From assembly GCA_020200155.1 (NCBI GenBank), contig JAIVJG010000009.1, positions 1 to 43,176 of the forward strand: a stretch of 43,176 nucleotides of DNA. The letters run 5' to 3'. The DNA is from Acidobacteriota bacterium. GTDB lineage: Bacteria; Acidobacteriota; Blastocatellia; Pyrinomonadales; Pyrinomonadaceae. This document shows, piece after piece, positions 1 through 7,792 of this stretch. The first letter of the stretch is position 1, and every line of letters begins with the position of its first letter. The notes below the pieces were generated by a model. That model worked only from the letters and a program-made list of their open reading frames with translations. It did not search any database and was not told where the DNA came from. The position numbers were made by a program, and so were the translations under genes.

Positions 1-416
1 GGCTCGGTGCTCGTGACGGTCAGCTCCATGGACGGCGGGAGCGTGACGCCGATGGGCGCGCCCTCGTAGAACTCCGCCTGTATGCGGAGTCCGGGATTGA
101 GCCACTGCGCCATGTCGCCGAGGTCTTCCTCCGTCAGTGCCATCTGCTCGTAATTCTCTGTGTTCATAAAGTGGTGCTGCGAGCCGTCGGAGTAGAGATA
201 CTCCATCTCGTGCTGTTCGAGCGACGCGCGATCCACCGTGTCGGATGAGCGAAAGCGGTGCTCGAACGACGAGCCGCTCCTCAGATCGCGCAGTTTCGTC
301 TGCACCATGGCGCGCAGGTTGCCGGGCGTGTGATGGCGAAAATCCACGACCTTGCATAATTTGCCCTCGAACAGGATGACCATGCCGCGCCGAATTTGTG
401 TTGCCGCAATTGCCAT
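1..416 (-). CDS. efp: Elongation factor P (5' part, cut by window edge)
   Basis: EF-P binds the ribosome between the P and E sites and relieves stalling at polyproline stretches. The 138 visible codons cover the N-terminal KOW-like domain (about residues 1-62) and the OB domain that follows; the third domain lies outside the window. Recognisable family stretches are RRGMVILFEGKLCKVV near the start, FEHRFRSSDTVDRA and YLYSDGSQHHFMN. The ATG at 416 follows a GGAG about 9 bases upstream. At the tip of the loop between beta-strands 3 and 4, where E. coli EF-P carries the modified Lys34 in a PGKGQ context, this protein reads PGNLRA, so residue 33 is Asn. That excludes lysyl or rhamnosyl modification of the classical kind at this site. 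Family assignment is secure; the loop type is read directly from the sequence. Confidence 0.93.
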   Translation of the reverse strand, partial: MAIAATQIRRGMVILFEGKLCKVVDFRHHTPGNLRAMVQTKLRDLRSGSSFEHRFRSSDTVDRASLEQHEMEYLYSDGSQHHFMNTENYEQMALTEEDLGDMAQWLNPGLRIQAEFYEGAPIGVTLPPSMELTVTSTE

Positions 417-590
417 AAAATAAAGCTCCGAATCAGAAAGAAGTTGAAGATTTGCTTGTGATTGAAAGCCTGTGCGCGACAGCGTGCGTGCGGGCGTCCA
501 CCACAAACTGCGTAGTCTAACGAGCGACGCGGCGCTTTGTCCAGCCACTAATTCAAAGACGAAATGCGACGGCTCGGATGAGATCATCTG

Positions 591-629
591 GAATCTAAAA
601 CCCCGTATATGATCCAGAATTTTAGATTC
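591..629. repeat. Perfect 10-bp inverted repeat upstream of efp
   Basis: GAATCTAAAA (591-600) and its exact reverse complement TTTTAGATTC (620-629) flank a 19-base spacer. It lies about 175 bases upstream of the efp start. The AT-rich arms stand out from the GC-rich surroundings and could be an operator or simply a promoter-proximal hairpin. Function unknown. Confidence 0.6.
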
Positions 630-754
630 ACCTCGGATTCACAGTTGAATGGTGTTGATTGAAGAGCGGCGCGGAAGCTGTCAGGCGAATCAGGAAGGAA
701 GAGAAACGTGCAACAACGTAGACTTCACGGGAAAATCAGTGCGCTAAAACCTAA

Positions 755-819
755 AGAGCGGGTGGACGCCAGAGAAACGTCGGAGGGAATGACGTTTGCC
801 CATGATGTCCACCCGCTCT
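755..819 (-). terminator. Nested hairpin, possible terminator of the SprT-like gene
   Basis: The outer stem is a perfect 13-bp inverted repeat (755-767 with 807-819, core GAGCGGGTGGAC). Inside it sits a second perfect stem, AAACGTC (775-781) with GACGTTT (791-797) around a 9-base loop. On the minus strand only a short T-containing stretch follows the stem, so it is not a textbook rho-independent terminator. A structured RNA or a protein-binding site are alternatives. Confidence 0.45.
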
Positions 820-903
820 CTTCGGAGGAGCCCACCTTCCTGCCCGTTTAAACGTCGAGCGCGAATCAAAGTTTCGTAAAATTATTTGCGGCGGGAATTC
901 TTT

Positions 904-1470
904 TTACGCGGCGCGCGTGCGGGGCGTCCGACGCGGGCGCGCGATGCGTTCGAGCCACTGTTGCGCTTCTTCGTAGAAGGGGAAGCGCTGTTCTTCGGCG
1001 CGAAAGTCCTTTGTGTGGTAGTAGCGCCTGCCGTTGATAAGACGGGCAGGGTGCTTGATGTGGAGCATCTCGTGATAGAGGATGTACTCGACGAACCATT
1101 CGGGCACGTCCGAAGAGTCGAGCGTCTTGCTGATGACAATCGTGTCGTGAACGCCGTCGTGGTGGCCCAGGGTGGTACGCGTGCGGCGTTGCGACCATGT
1201 AAGTGTCGGTTGATCGAGTTGCCCGTCGAAGTAACGGCGGTTCAGGCGCGTGAAGATACGCGCGAGATCATAACAACTCCCGCGCGGCCCGGAGACAATT
1301 TTGCGTCCGCGGTGTCGGCGCGCGAAATCGGAATTGCGCTGAACTTCGGGCGTAAATGAGTAGTCCCGGTAGACCTTCTCATAAAAGCCGCGCGCACGCC
1401 GGCGCAGGAGTTTAGAGACGAGAATGTGCGCGAGCGCGCGATGCACGCCCATTGGAGCGTCTGACCACAT
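904..1470 (-). CDS. SprT-like zinc metallopeptidase-fold protein
   Basis: 188 residues. The centre carries a gluzincin-type motif, HEMLH at residues 133-137, followed by IKHP and a further His at 152 (YHTKDF), the layout of SprT-like/M48-related domains with two His of HExxH and a downstream His as zinc ligands. The N-terminal third is rich in Arg and Lys, which would suit nucleic-acid or chromatin contact, as known for SprT/Spartan relatives. Whether this small bacterial member is an active protease is not known. No signal peptide or membrane segment is visible, so it should be cytoplasmic. It starts 87 bases into the region upstream of hrcA and is transcribed divergently from that cluster. 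Confidence 0.75.
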   Translation of the reverse strand: MWSDAPMGVHRALAHILVSKLLRRRARGFYEKVYRDYSFTPEVQRNSDFARRHRGRKIVSGPRGSCYDLARIFTRLNRRYFDGQLDQPTLTWSQRRTRTTLGHHDGVHDTIVISKTLDSSDVPEWFVEYILYHEMLHIKHPARLINGRRYYHTKDFRAEEQRFPFYEEAQQWLERIARPRRTPRTRAA

Positions 1471-1712
1471 GTCTCGATATTAAGGGCCTTGTGGCGTGGC
1501 GTCAAATGAGAGGTTTGGAGCCGATGTTAGCTCCCTTTTACTTCCAACTCTGCATAGCCTTTGAATTAGACGTTCGCGGTAAACTGCCGAATTCGGGACG
1601 CAGCATTCCGTAAGCCTGTTTGCGCCGGTTTTCATCAATCCGTTATACTTCAAGCGAAACGCCGGCCCGGCGAAATTTCATCACCCGCGCGGGCGTGAGG
1701 AATAATAAGCTC

Positions 1713-1741
1713 TTGACAGCGTGTGGCGGGGGCTGTAAACA
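1713..1741 (+). promoter_or_regulatory. Sigma-70-type promoter candidate for hrcA
   Basis: A perfect -35 TTGACA (1713-1718) is followed after 17 bases by TAAACA (1736-1741), preceded by TG. The -10 is only partly consensus. It would give a leader of about 75 bases before the hrcA ATG. Confidence 0.5.
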
Positions 1742-1777
1742 ATTTAGGACGCGTGTGGCCGAACACTCGCGCACCCA

Positions 1778-1805
1778 CTTGAATCAACTTCCTGCCGCCC
1801 CGACG
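1778..1805 (+). promoter_or_regulatory. Heat-shock (RpoH-like) promoter candidate for hrcA
   Basis: CTTGAA (1778-1783), a 14-base spacer and CCCCGACG (1798-1805) resemble the sigma-32 pattern known from Proteobacteria. Whether this organism has such a sigma factor cannot be told from the window. Low confidence. Confidence 0.2.
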
Positions 1806-1822
1806 CCCGTTTACCAAACTTG

Positions 1823-2941
1823 ATGGCAAATCGCAGCCCGATCTCGACAACACAGGCAGACCGGAGACCCGACGCGCGCGGGCAGGCCGTGTTGTCGGCC
1901 ATCATCCGTGAACACCTGCGAACGGGTGAACCCATCGGCTCGCGCGTCATTTCGGAGCGTTTCGCGGGCGCTTCCGGTTGGAGTTCGGCCACGATCCGTA
2001 ACGTCATGGCCGAGTTGGAAGAGGCCGGCCTCGTCGAGCAGCCGCACACTTCCGCCGGGCGCGTCCCGACGGATAAAGGGTATCGCTTTTACGTTGACCA
2101 TCTAATCGGAGACACGCGTTTGTCGAGGGCCGACCTGACGGCGATTGACCGCTCGCTCGGCCTCTCTAATTCGGAAGCGGGCACGCCTCCCAACCGGCTG
2201 ATGGAGAGGGTCTCGCACCTGCTCTCCCAACTGTCCGAGAACGTCGGCATCGTGGTCTCGCCGCCGCACGTAGACAATCGCCTCCAGCACCTCGAATTCC
2301 TGCAACTGGCTGACGGGCGCATCCTCGTCGTGCTCGTCTTCGCGTCGAACGTGGTGCAGAACAAGATCATCCGCATTGACGAGCCGCTCAGCCAGGATGA
2401 ACTTGAGCGCACGGCGCGCTATTTGAACGCGGAGTTCAGCGGGAAGAGTCTACAGACGATTCGCGGCGAGCTTCTGGGGATGATGCGCGAGGAAAAGGCG
2501 CTCTACGATCAACTGCTGCGCAACGCCGTGCTGCTGTGCGAGATGAGCCTTGAAGGGGAAGACGCAGAGACGGGCGACGTGTACGTGGACGGCGCTTCCA
2601 ACATTCTGGCGAAGCCGGACTTCGGCGACATCGAGCGCCTGCGTGAGTTGTTCCGCACGTTCGAGGCGAAGTCGCGGCTCGTCAAAATCCTGAACGAGTG
2701 CATCGCGGGCGATCCGGTTTTCGCGGACGTGCACGTCGTCATCGGGCGCGAGAACAGCGCGCCTTCGCTGCAAGGCTGCGCGCTCATCACCGCGCCGTAC
2801 CGCATCGGAGAGTCGGGCCTGACGGGGTCGCTGAGCGTCGTCGGCCCGATGCGAATCGAGTACGCGCGCACGATGGCGATGGTCAATTACGTCGCGCACA
2901 TCGTCGAGCGTATGCTGCGCGAAGAGGTAACACGCACTTGA
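1823..2941 (+). CDS. hrcA: Heat-inducible transcription repressor HrcA
   Basis: HrcA is the repressor of chaperone genes that classically binds CIRCE. The first ~90 residues form the winged helix-turn-helix (IIREHLRTGEPIGSRVISER, then SATIRNVMAELEEAGLVEQP and the wing HTSAGRVPTDKGYRFYV, all strongly family-typical). The rest is the GAF-like dimerisation region ending in the signature PYRIGESGLTGSLSVVGPMR and IEYARTMAMVNYVA. At 372 residues it is slightly longer than the usual ~340. I chose the ATG at 1823; a TTG directly before it is also in frame. No clear Shine-Dalgarno precedes it. It heads the hrcA-grpE-dnaK-dnaJ cluster, so autoregulation of the cluster is expected, yet no CIRCE element is seen in this window. 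Confidence 0.96.
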   Translation: MANRSPISTTQADRRPDARGQAVLSAIIREHLRTGEPIGSRVISERFAGASGWSSATIRNVMAELEEAGLVEQPHTSAGRVPTDKGYRFYVDHLIGDTRLSRADLTAIDRSLGLSNSEAGTPPNRLMERVSHLLSQLSENVGIVVSPPHVDNRLQHLEFLQLADGRILVVLVFASNVVQNKIIRIDEPLSQDELERTARYLNAEFSGKSLQTIRGELLGMMREEKALYDQLLRNAVLLCEMSLEGEDAETGDVYVDGASNILAKPDFGDIERLRELFRTFEAKSRLVKILNECIAGDPVFADVHVVIGRENSAPSLQGCALITAPYRIGESGLTGSLSVVGPMRIEYARTMAMVNYVAHIVERMLREEVTRT

Positions 2942-2964
2942 ACGGGTCGTTAGGCTCAAACTAA

Positions 2965-2991
2965 AAAGCCCGAAGCGATAGCCGGGGCTTT
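2965..2991 (+). promoter_or_regulatory. Hairpin between hrcA and grpE
   Basis: AAAGCCC (2965-2971) pairs perfectly with GGGCTTT (2985-2991) around a 13-base loop. It sits just before the grpE start and has no T-run, so it is more likely a processing or attenuation hairpin in the polycistronic mRNA than a full terminator. Confidence 0.4.
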
Positions 2992-3003
2992 CGGACAGGA
3001 TGG

Positions 3004-3924
3004 ATGAACCAAACTGACATGGCTGACAATAACAAGCAGACGCCGAACCGCATCCCCGTGCGCTTTGTGAACGGCGAGGACGCGGACAAAGCGGAGCGCG
3101 GGCAAACGTCTGACGCGGGACGGGGCGGCGAGCTGACGCCTGACGAGATCGGGCGTGCCTCCGCCTATGACGACGCGACCGAAGTTCAGCGACGGATTGA
3201 TCGCGGGGCGGAGCAGGACAACGAAGAGGGCCGTGGGCGAGCCGACGACGCCGACGCCGCAGGCGGCCCAGACCCCTCGGAGTTGCCGAGGAGCCGCAAC
3301 GAGCAGGACACGACAGTCTCACACGCCGATGACGAGGCGAAAACCGAGCGGGGCGGCGACGATGAATCGTCCGAGCCGCTACGTTCCGCCGATCCCGCCG
3401 CCGGCCCTGTGATGGCTGAACTGGTGGCGACGCGCGCAGAATTGCGACGGGTGGAGGGTGAGTCGCGGAAGATGGCCGAAGAGCGGCAGGAGTTAGCGGA
3501 CATAGCCGCGCGCCGGCAGGCTGACTTCGAGAATTACCGCAAGCGCGTCGAGCGTGAGCGAGCGGAGACGTACCAGCGCGTCGTCGGCGATGTAGTCAAA
3601 CGCCTCTTTCCCGTGATGGACAACTTGCAGCGTGCGCTCGCCGCAGAGGCTTCTGTAGAAGCCACCGAGTCCGAAGAGTTCCGCCATTTCCTGCACGGCA
3701 TTGAACTCGTCAGAAAGCAACTGAACGACGCCGTCGAAGGTCTGGGAGTCGAGTCTGTCCCCACCGTGGGCCAGCCCTTCGACCCACACATTCACGAAGC
3801 CGTCGCCACCGAGGAGACGGACGAATTCCAACCTGACATGGTCACGGCGGAGATGCAGCGCGGCTATCGCCTCGGCGACAAACTCCTGCGTCCCGCTATG
3901 GTCAAAGTCGCAACAAGGCAGTGA
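3004..3924 (+). CDS. grpE: GrpE nucleotide exchange factor with long acidic N-terminus
   Basis: GrpE releases ADP from DnaK. The conserved part starts near residue 140: a long heptad-like coiled-coil helix, then ADFENYRKRVERER, LFPVMDNLQRAL and the C-terminal beta domain with GQPFDPHIHEAV and GYRLGDKLLRPAMVKV. All of these are diagnostic. At 306 residues it is over 100 longer than most GrpE proteins because of an N-terminal stretch very rich in Asp, Glu and Arg, predicted to be disordered. Start choice is uncertain: ATG 3004 has AGGA only 3 bases away, while the in-frame ATG at 3019 (MADNNKQ) is about 18 bases from it. The stop codon TGA is also the first three bases of heptad-repeat element A. 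Followed by dnaK after 81 bases. Confidence 0.95.
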   Translation: MNQTDMADNNKQTPNRIPVRFVNGEDADKAERGQTSDAGRGGELTPDEIGRASAYDDATEVQRRIDRGAEQDNEEGRGRADDADAAGGPDPSELPRSRNEQDTTVSHADDEAKTERGGDDESSEPLRSADPAAGPVMAELVATRAELRRVEGESRKMAEERQELADIAARRQADFENYRKRVERERAETYQRVVGDVVKRLFPVMDNLQRALAAEASVEATESEEFRHFLHGIELVRKQLNDAVEGLGVESVPTVGQPFDPHIHEAVATEETDEFQPDMVTAEMQRGYRLGDKLLRPAMVKVATRQ

Positions 3925-3990
3925 TGAGAGATAAGGGATAAGAGATAAGACATAAGGGATAGGAAAAAGCCTTTCTCTCATCACTCATCA
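3922..3990. repeat. Heptad-repeat hairpin element A (grpE-dnaK)
   Basis: The left arm is a run of degenerate 7-base words: GAGATAA, GGGATAA, GAGATAA, GACATAA, GGGATAG. The outer ends TGATGAGAGA (3922-3931) and TCTCTCATCA (3974-3983) are exact reverse complements, and AGG/CCT pairs close an inner loop. The element begins inside the grpE stop codon and ends 15 bases before dnaK. One of eight such elements in the window. Confidence 0.75.
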
Positions 3991-4005
3991 CCTTCTTAAA
4001 ACGTT

Positions 4006-5865
4006 ATGGCAAAGATTGTCGGAATAGATTTGGGTACGACGAATTGCTGCGTCGCGGTGCTCGAAGGCGGCGCGGTGCAGATCGTTCCGAACAAGGAAGG
4101 CGGGCGGACGACGCCGAGCGTGGTCGGCTTCACGGATAAAGGCGAGCGTCTGGTCGGCCAGATCGCCAAGCGCCAGGCCGTGACCAACGCCGCCAACACC
4201 GTCTATGCCGTCAAGCGCCTCATCGGGCGCAGGTACGAGGCGGCGGAGGTGGAGCGCGCGCGCCAGACCTCGCCCTTCGAGATCGCAGAGGCGTCGAACG
4301 GCGACGCGCGCATACAGGTGCAGGGTCGCGTCTACAGCCCGCAGGAGATTTCCGGCATCGTCTTGCAGCGCCTGAAGGCCGCCGCCGAAGATTTTCTGGG
4401 CGAGGCGGTTTCCGAGGCCATCGTCACTGTCCCGGCCTATTTCGACGACGCGCAACGGCAGGCGACGAAGGATGCGGGGCGCATCGCCGGCCTCAAGATC
4501 GAGCGTATCATCAACGAGCCGACCGCCGCCGCGCTCGCCTACGGCTTGGGCCGCTCCGGTTCGGAGCGCATCGCCGTCTACGACCTCGGCGGCGGCACGT
4601 TCGACATCTCGATTCTGGAATTGAACGATGGCGTGTTCGACGTGCTCGCCACGTCGGGCAACACCTTTCTCGGCGGCGAGGATTTCGACGAGCGTATCAT
4701 CAACTGGATGATCGAGCAGTTTCAACAGGAGACGACGATTGACCTGCGCCAGGATCGGCTCGCGCTGCAACGCTTGAAGGAGGCGGCGGAGCGCGCCAAG
4801 TGTGACCTCTCGTCGCTCACGGAGACGAACATCAACCTGCCTTTCATCGCGGCGGACGCCTCCGGCCCCAAGCACTTCAGCAAGACGCTGACGCGCGAAG
4901 TTTTTGAAAATCTTATCAGCGACCTCGTCGAGCAGACGGTCGAGCCTTGCCAGAAAGCCCTCTGGGACGCGAAGCTTCAGCCGAAGGACATTGATAAGGT
5001 GCTGCTCGTCGGCGGGCAGACGCGCTCGCCGATCATCACGCGGACGGTTAAAGAAATTTTCGGGCGCGAGCCATCTGTCGAGATTAATCCGGACGAGGTC
5101 GTCGCGATGGGCGCGGCGATTCAGGGCGGCGTGCTGACGGGCGACGTGAAAGACATCGTGCTGCTCGACGTGCTGCCCCTGAGCCTCGGGCTTGAGACGC
5201 GCGGCGGCCTCTTCGTCAGGATCATCGAGCGCAACTCGACGATCCCGCTGCGCAGCAGCCAGACGTTCACGACGGTGGTGGATAACCAGTCGTCCGTTGA
5301 GATTCACGTCTTGCAGGGCGAGCGCGAAGTTGCACAGGGCAACCGCTCGCTCGGCAAGTTCGAGTTGGTCGGCATTCCCCCGTCGCCGCGCGGCGGGCCG
5401 CAGATCGAGGTCTCGTTTGAAGTTGACGCCAACGGCATTCTCAACGTCTCGGCACAGGACAAAGTCAGCGGACTTCAGCAGCAGTTGAAAGTCACGCCGA
5501 CCTCCGGCCTTTCAGCGGACGAAATTGACCGGATGATCCTCGAAGCGGCCCACTCCGCCGACGCGGATAGCCGCCTTAAAGAAATTATCGCCCTGCGCAG
5601 CAAACTTGAAAGCCTGATCGCCAACACGGGGCGCTCGCTCAAGGAGTACGGCGGCGCGCTCTCGCCGGACGAGCGCCAGGATGCTCACGCCACGCTGTCT
5701 CAGGGCGAGGACGCGATCAAGTCGGAGGAACTCGAAGAAATTCAAAGTGCATTCCAGGCAGTCACGCGCCTCGCCACGCAGGTGACGCTCGCGATGCTGA
5801 ATCCGTCGGGCAACGGGGCAAGCGTCGCGCCGCCGGAGGTTCTCGATCCAAACGAAAGGCTGTAG
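4006..5865 (+). CDS. dnaK: Molecular chaperone DnaK (Hsp70)
   Basis: ATP-dependent Hsp70 chaperone of the cytosol, working with DnaJ and GrpE. The ATPase domain begins with [16 protein letters not shown] (phosphate 1 loop), followed by [47 protein letters not shown] (phosphate 2) and [11 protein letters not shown] (adenosine motif), to about residue 380. The linker [13 protein letters not shown] leads into the substrate domain and lid. 619 residues is normal to slightly short. Two departures from typical DnaK are [19 protein letters not shown] in place of the usual GG(V/M)xTxLIxRNTTIP stretch, and a C-terminus ending PNERL without the acidic EEVK/EEVD-like tail. The cognate grpE and dnaJ are adjacent, so this is probably the main or a co-main Hsp70. 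Confidence 0.96.
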   Translation: MAKIVGIDLGTTNCCVAVLEGGAVQIVPNKEGGRTTPSVVGFTDKGERLVGQIAKRQAVTNAANTVYAVKRLIGRRYEAAEVERARQTSPFEIAEASNGDARIQVQGRVYSPQEISGIVLQRLKAAAEDFLGEAVSEAIVTVPAYFDDAQRQATKDAGRIAGLKIERIINEPTAAALAYGLGRSGSERIAVYDLGGGTFDISILELNDGVFDVLATSGNTFLGGEDFDERIINWMIEQFQQETTIDLRQDRLALQRLKEAAERAKCDLSSLTETNINLPFIAADASGPKHFSKTLTREVFENLISDLVEQTVEPCQKALWDAKLQPKDIDKVLLVGGQTRSPIITRTVKEIFGREPSVEINPDEVVAMGAAIQGGVLTGDVKDIVLLDVLPLSLGLETRGGLFVRIIERNSTIPLRSSQTFTTVVDNQSSVEIHVLQGEREVAQGNRSLGKFELVGIPPSPRGGPQIEVSFEVDANGILNVSAQDKVSGLQQQLKVTPTSGLSADEIDRMILEAAHSADADSRLKEIIALRSKLESLIANTGRSLKEYGGALSPDERQDAHATLSQGEDAIKSEELEEIQSAFQAVTRLATQVTLAMLNPSGNGASVAPPEVLDPNERL

Positions 5866-5871
5866 AAAAAC

Positions 5872-5946
5872 CGTCAATCGTGAGTCGCGAATTGTGAATA
5901 GAGAAAGCCTTCTCCTCTGTTTACGATTCACGATTCACGATTGACG
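5872..5946. repeat. Heptad-repeat hairpin element B (dnaK-dnaJ)
   Basis: Left arm words: AATCGTG, AGTCGCG, AATTGTG, AATAGAG. Right arm words: GATTCAC, GATTCAC, GATTGAC. The arms 5872-5907 and 5909-5946 are near-perfect reverse complements over more than 30 bases, beginning with CGTCAATCGTGA. The hairpin fills almost the whole gap between the dnaK stop and the dnaJ start. Confidence 0.8.
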
Positions 5947-5956
5947 ATATTGAGTG

Positions 5957-7078
5957 ATGAGCAAACGCGATTACTACGAAGTGCTCGGCGTTAGCCGGAC
6001 TGCGACGGAGGCGGAAGTCAAGGGCGCATACCGGAAACTCGCCGTGCGTTACCACCCGGACAAGAATCCCGGCGACGCGGCGGCTGAAGAGAAATTCAAA
6101 GAGGCTGCGGAAGCTTACTCCGTGCTCTCCGACGCCGATCAGCGCGAGCGCTACGACCGCTTCGGCCACGCGGGCGTCTCAAGCGCCGGCGGCGCTAACT
6201 GGGGCGCGGCGGGCTTCGGCGGCATCGAAGACATCCTCGGCGAGTTCTTCGGCTTCGGCGATATGTTCGGCGGCGGACGCGGCGGAGGCGGCGCGCGACG
6301 CACAGCCGCGCAACGCGGCGCGGACTTGCGCTACGACCTCGAGATGACGCTCGAAGAGGCCGCTGCCGGGATGACTGCACAGTTACGCATCCCGCGCCTT
6401 GAGGCTTGCGACAACTGCAAGGGTTCGGGGGCCGCGACGGGGACGCAGCCCGAAAACTGCCCGACGTGCGCCGGGACGGGACAGGTGCGTTACCAGCAGG
6501 GCTTCTTCTCCGTGGCGCGTACCTGCGGAAATTGTCGCGGCGCGGGCCGCATCATCAAGTCGCCATGCGACTCGTGCAGGGGAACCGGGCGCGTCGAGCA
6601 CGAGAAGAGCATGGAAGTGAAAATACCTGCGGGTGTCGAAACCGGCTCGCGCCTGCGGATCACGGGCGAAGGCGAGGGCGGCACGCAGGGCGGCCCGGCG
6701 GGCGACCTCTACGTCGTCATCCACGTCAAAGAGCACGAACAATTCGAGCGGCAGGGAAGCAATCTCTACGCCTCTATGCCGGTCACGTTCGCGCAGGCCG
6801 CGCTCGGCTCGGAGATCACCGTCCCGACGCTCGAAGGCCAGGAGCAACTCAAAATCTCTGCGGGCACGCAGACCGGCACGGTCTTTCGTCTCAAGGGGCA
6901 CGGCATGCCCGTGCTGGGCGGTCGCGGTCGAGGCGATCTCTTTGTCTCCGTCACGGTCGTCACACCGACCACGCTCACGCGCGAGCAGCGTAAACTTCTT
7001 GAGCAACTGGCCGAGATCGAAGAAACAGACCTCGGAGACAAGGGACTGATGGACAAGGTGCGAGACATCTTCGGCTAA
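5957..7078 (+). CDS. dnaJ: Chaperone DnaJ (Hsp40, type I)
   Basis: Co-chaperone that stimulates DnaK ATPase and delivers substrates. The J domain is at residues 1-70 with the HPD motif at 33-35. A Gly/Phe-rich region spans about 76-116. The zinc-finger region (151-211) has all four repeats: [24 protein letters not shown] and CDSCRGTG. C-terminal substrate-binding domains I and II follow ([51 protein letters not shown]). 373 residues is the standard length. I chose ATG 5957; a GTG immediately before it is in frame. It is last in the hrcA-grpE-dnaK-dnaJ cluster, 91 bases after dnaK, with element B between. Confidence 0.96.
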   Translation: MSKRDYYEVLGVSRTATEAEVKGAYRKLAVRYHPDKNPGDAAAEEKFKEAAEAYSVLSDADQRERYDRFGHAGVSSAGGANWGAAGFGGIEDILGEFFGFGDMFGGGRGGGGARRTAAQRGADLRYDLEMTLEEAAAGMTAQLRIPRLEACDNCKGSGAATGTQPENCPTCAGTGQVRYQQGFFSVARTCGNCRGAGRIIKSPCDSCRGTGRVEHEKSMEVKIPAGVETGSRLRITGEGEGGTQGGPAGDLYVVIHVKEHEQFERQGSNLYASMPVTFAQAALGSEITVPTLEGQEQLKISAGTQTGTVFRLKGHGMPVLGGRGRGDLFVSVTVVTPTTLTREQRKLLEQLAEIEETDLGDKGLMDKVRDIFG

Positions 7079-7204
7079 GCCCACACGGGCGATAAAAGCC
7101 GCCCCCTCAGCTCCGGTCGCTCTCCGGCACATAGCTTGCCATCGTCCGGCACGATGGAATCAAACGCGCTCTACATTTCACCAGATACGACCGGGAGAAC
7201 AAAG

Positions 7205-7564
7205 ATGAGACGAATGCACCTCGCAGGCATCTTCGCCGCACTCTTGCTGGCAATGTTTTCGACCACGGCACTGGCCGCGAGCGGCGGAGACGCCGACACG
7301 GACACGCGCATGATTAATGCGAAAGTCGTGGAGGTCAACGACCAGCACATCTCTGTGATCGCGCGGACGGGCGTCGAGCACGTCATCGCGATTGACGACG
7401 TGAATACGAAGGTGAAGATTGAAGGCAAGCTCGTTTCTCTCAAAGACCTGCGCGAAGGCGACATGGTGACGGTCGAACTCGACACGCTCAACCCTCTCAA
7501 GTTCGCTAAGAGCATCGTCATCGCGATACAGGCCGACAGCCAGTTAGCGACTACGAAGCCCTAG
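7205..7564 (+). CDS. Small secreted protein, unknown function
   Basis: 119 residues. A clear signal peptide covers residues 1-24 (MRRMHL, a hydrophobic core rich in Ala and Leu, cleavage after ALAAS or nearby). The mature part is a small beta-rich domain (VVEVNDQHISVIARTG, then VKIEGKLVSLKDLREGDMVTVEL), a pattern of alternating strands typical of small OB- or SH3-like barrels such as those in DUF5666-type proteins. I do not recognise a specific family with certainty. The ATG at 7205 follows GGGAG at good spacing; longer in-frame starts upstream have no ribosome site. It is 126 bases after dnaJ and is followed by a strong terminator, which probably ends the chaperone transcript too. Confidence 0.7.
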   Translation: MRRMHLAGIFAALLLAMFSTTALAASGGDADTDTRMINAKVVEVNDQHISVIARTGVEHVIAIDDVNTKVKIEGKLVSLKDLREGDMVTVELDTLNPLKFAKSIVIAIQADSQLATTKP

Positions 7565-7646
7565 CCGCCAGCACACAAGATCACCTCTGTCGCTGAGTGC
7601 GGTGTCCGCTTTCGGGCGTCACACTGTAAGCTCAACGGCACGACAG

Positions 7647-7686
7647 AGCCGCTTTGCTTCCCTCGCAATGAAGCAAGGCGGCTTTT
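7647..7686 (+). terminator. Rho-independent terminator
   Basis: A 14-bp stem (7647-7660 with 7670-7683, one G-T pair) around a 9-base loop is followed by TTTT. It ends transcription from the dnaJ/secreted-protein side before the convergent tsaD gene. Confidence 0.85.
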
Positions 7687-7699
7687 GATTTAAACAATA

Positions 7700-7788
7700 A
7701 ATGCGGCAGTGACGGATGATGAATGAAGACAGTCTGCTTTTTATTCATCACTCATCACTGCCGCATTCATCATTCCGCATTCATCATT
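7700..7788. repeat. Heptad-repeat hairpin element C (upstream of tsaD 3' end)
   Basis: Left arm 7700-7724 and right arm 7743-7767 are near-perfect complements (AATGCGGCAGTGA shared, then a GATGAAT end). To the right a 14-base unit, two heptads CATTCAT and CATTCCG, is repeated in tandem up to 7788. It lies between convergent genes and ends 5 bases before the tsaD stop codon. Confidence 0.75.
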
Positions 7789-7792
7789 TCTC

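Larger units (their letters stand above)
417..903. other. Intergenic region upstream of efp
   Basis: About 490 bases between the efp start and the 3' end of the SprT-like gene. No convincing coding sequence is seen. It holds two clear inverted repeats (591-629 and 755-819), described separately. The first lies in the probable promoter region of efp; the second lies downstream of both the efp promoter and the SprT-like stop and may act as a terminator for the latter. Confidence 0.6.
1471..1822. other. Divergent intergenic region upstream of hrcA
   Basis: About 350 bases between the divergent SprT-like gene and hrcA. It should hold promoters for both. A good sigma-70-like promoter (1713-1741) and a weaker heat-shock-like candidate (1778-1805) point toward hrcA. 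I looked for the CIRCE operator (TTAGCACTC, 9-base spacer, inverted copy) and saw none. Confidence 0.55.

Noticed and set aside
3988-5307. 439-codon minus frame opposite dnaK
   Set aside because: Antisense of dnaK; composition very rich in Arg and Asp, no motif.
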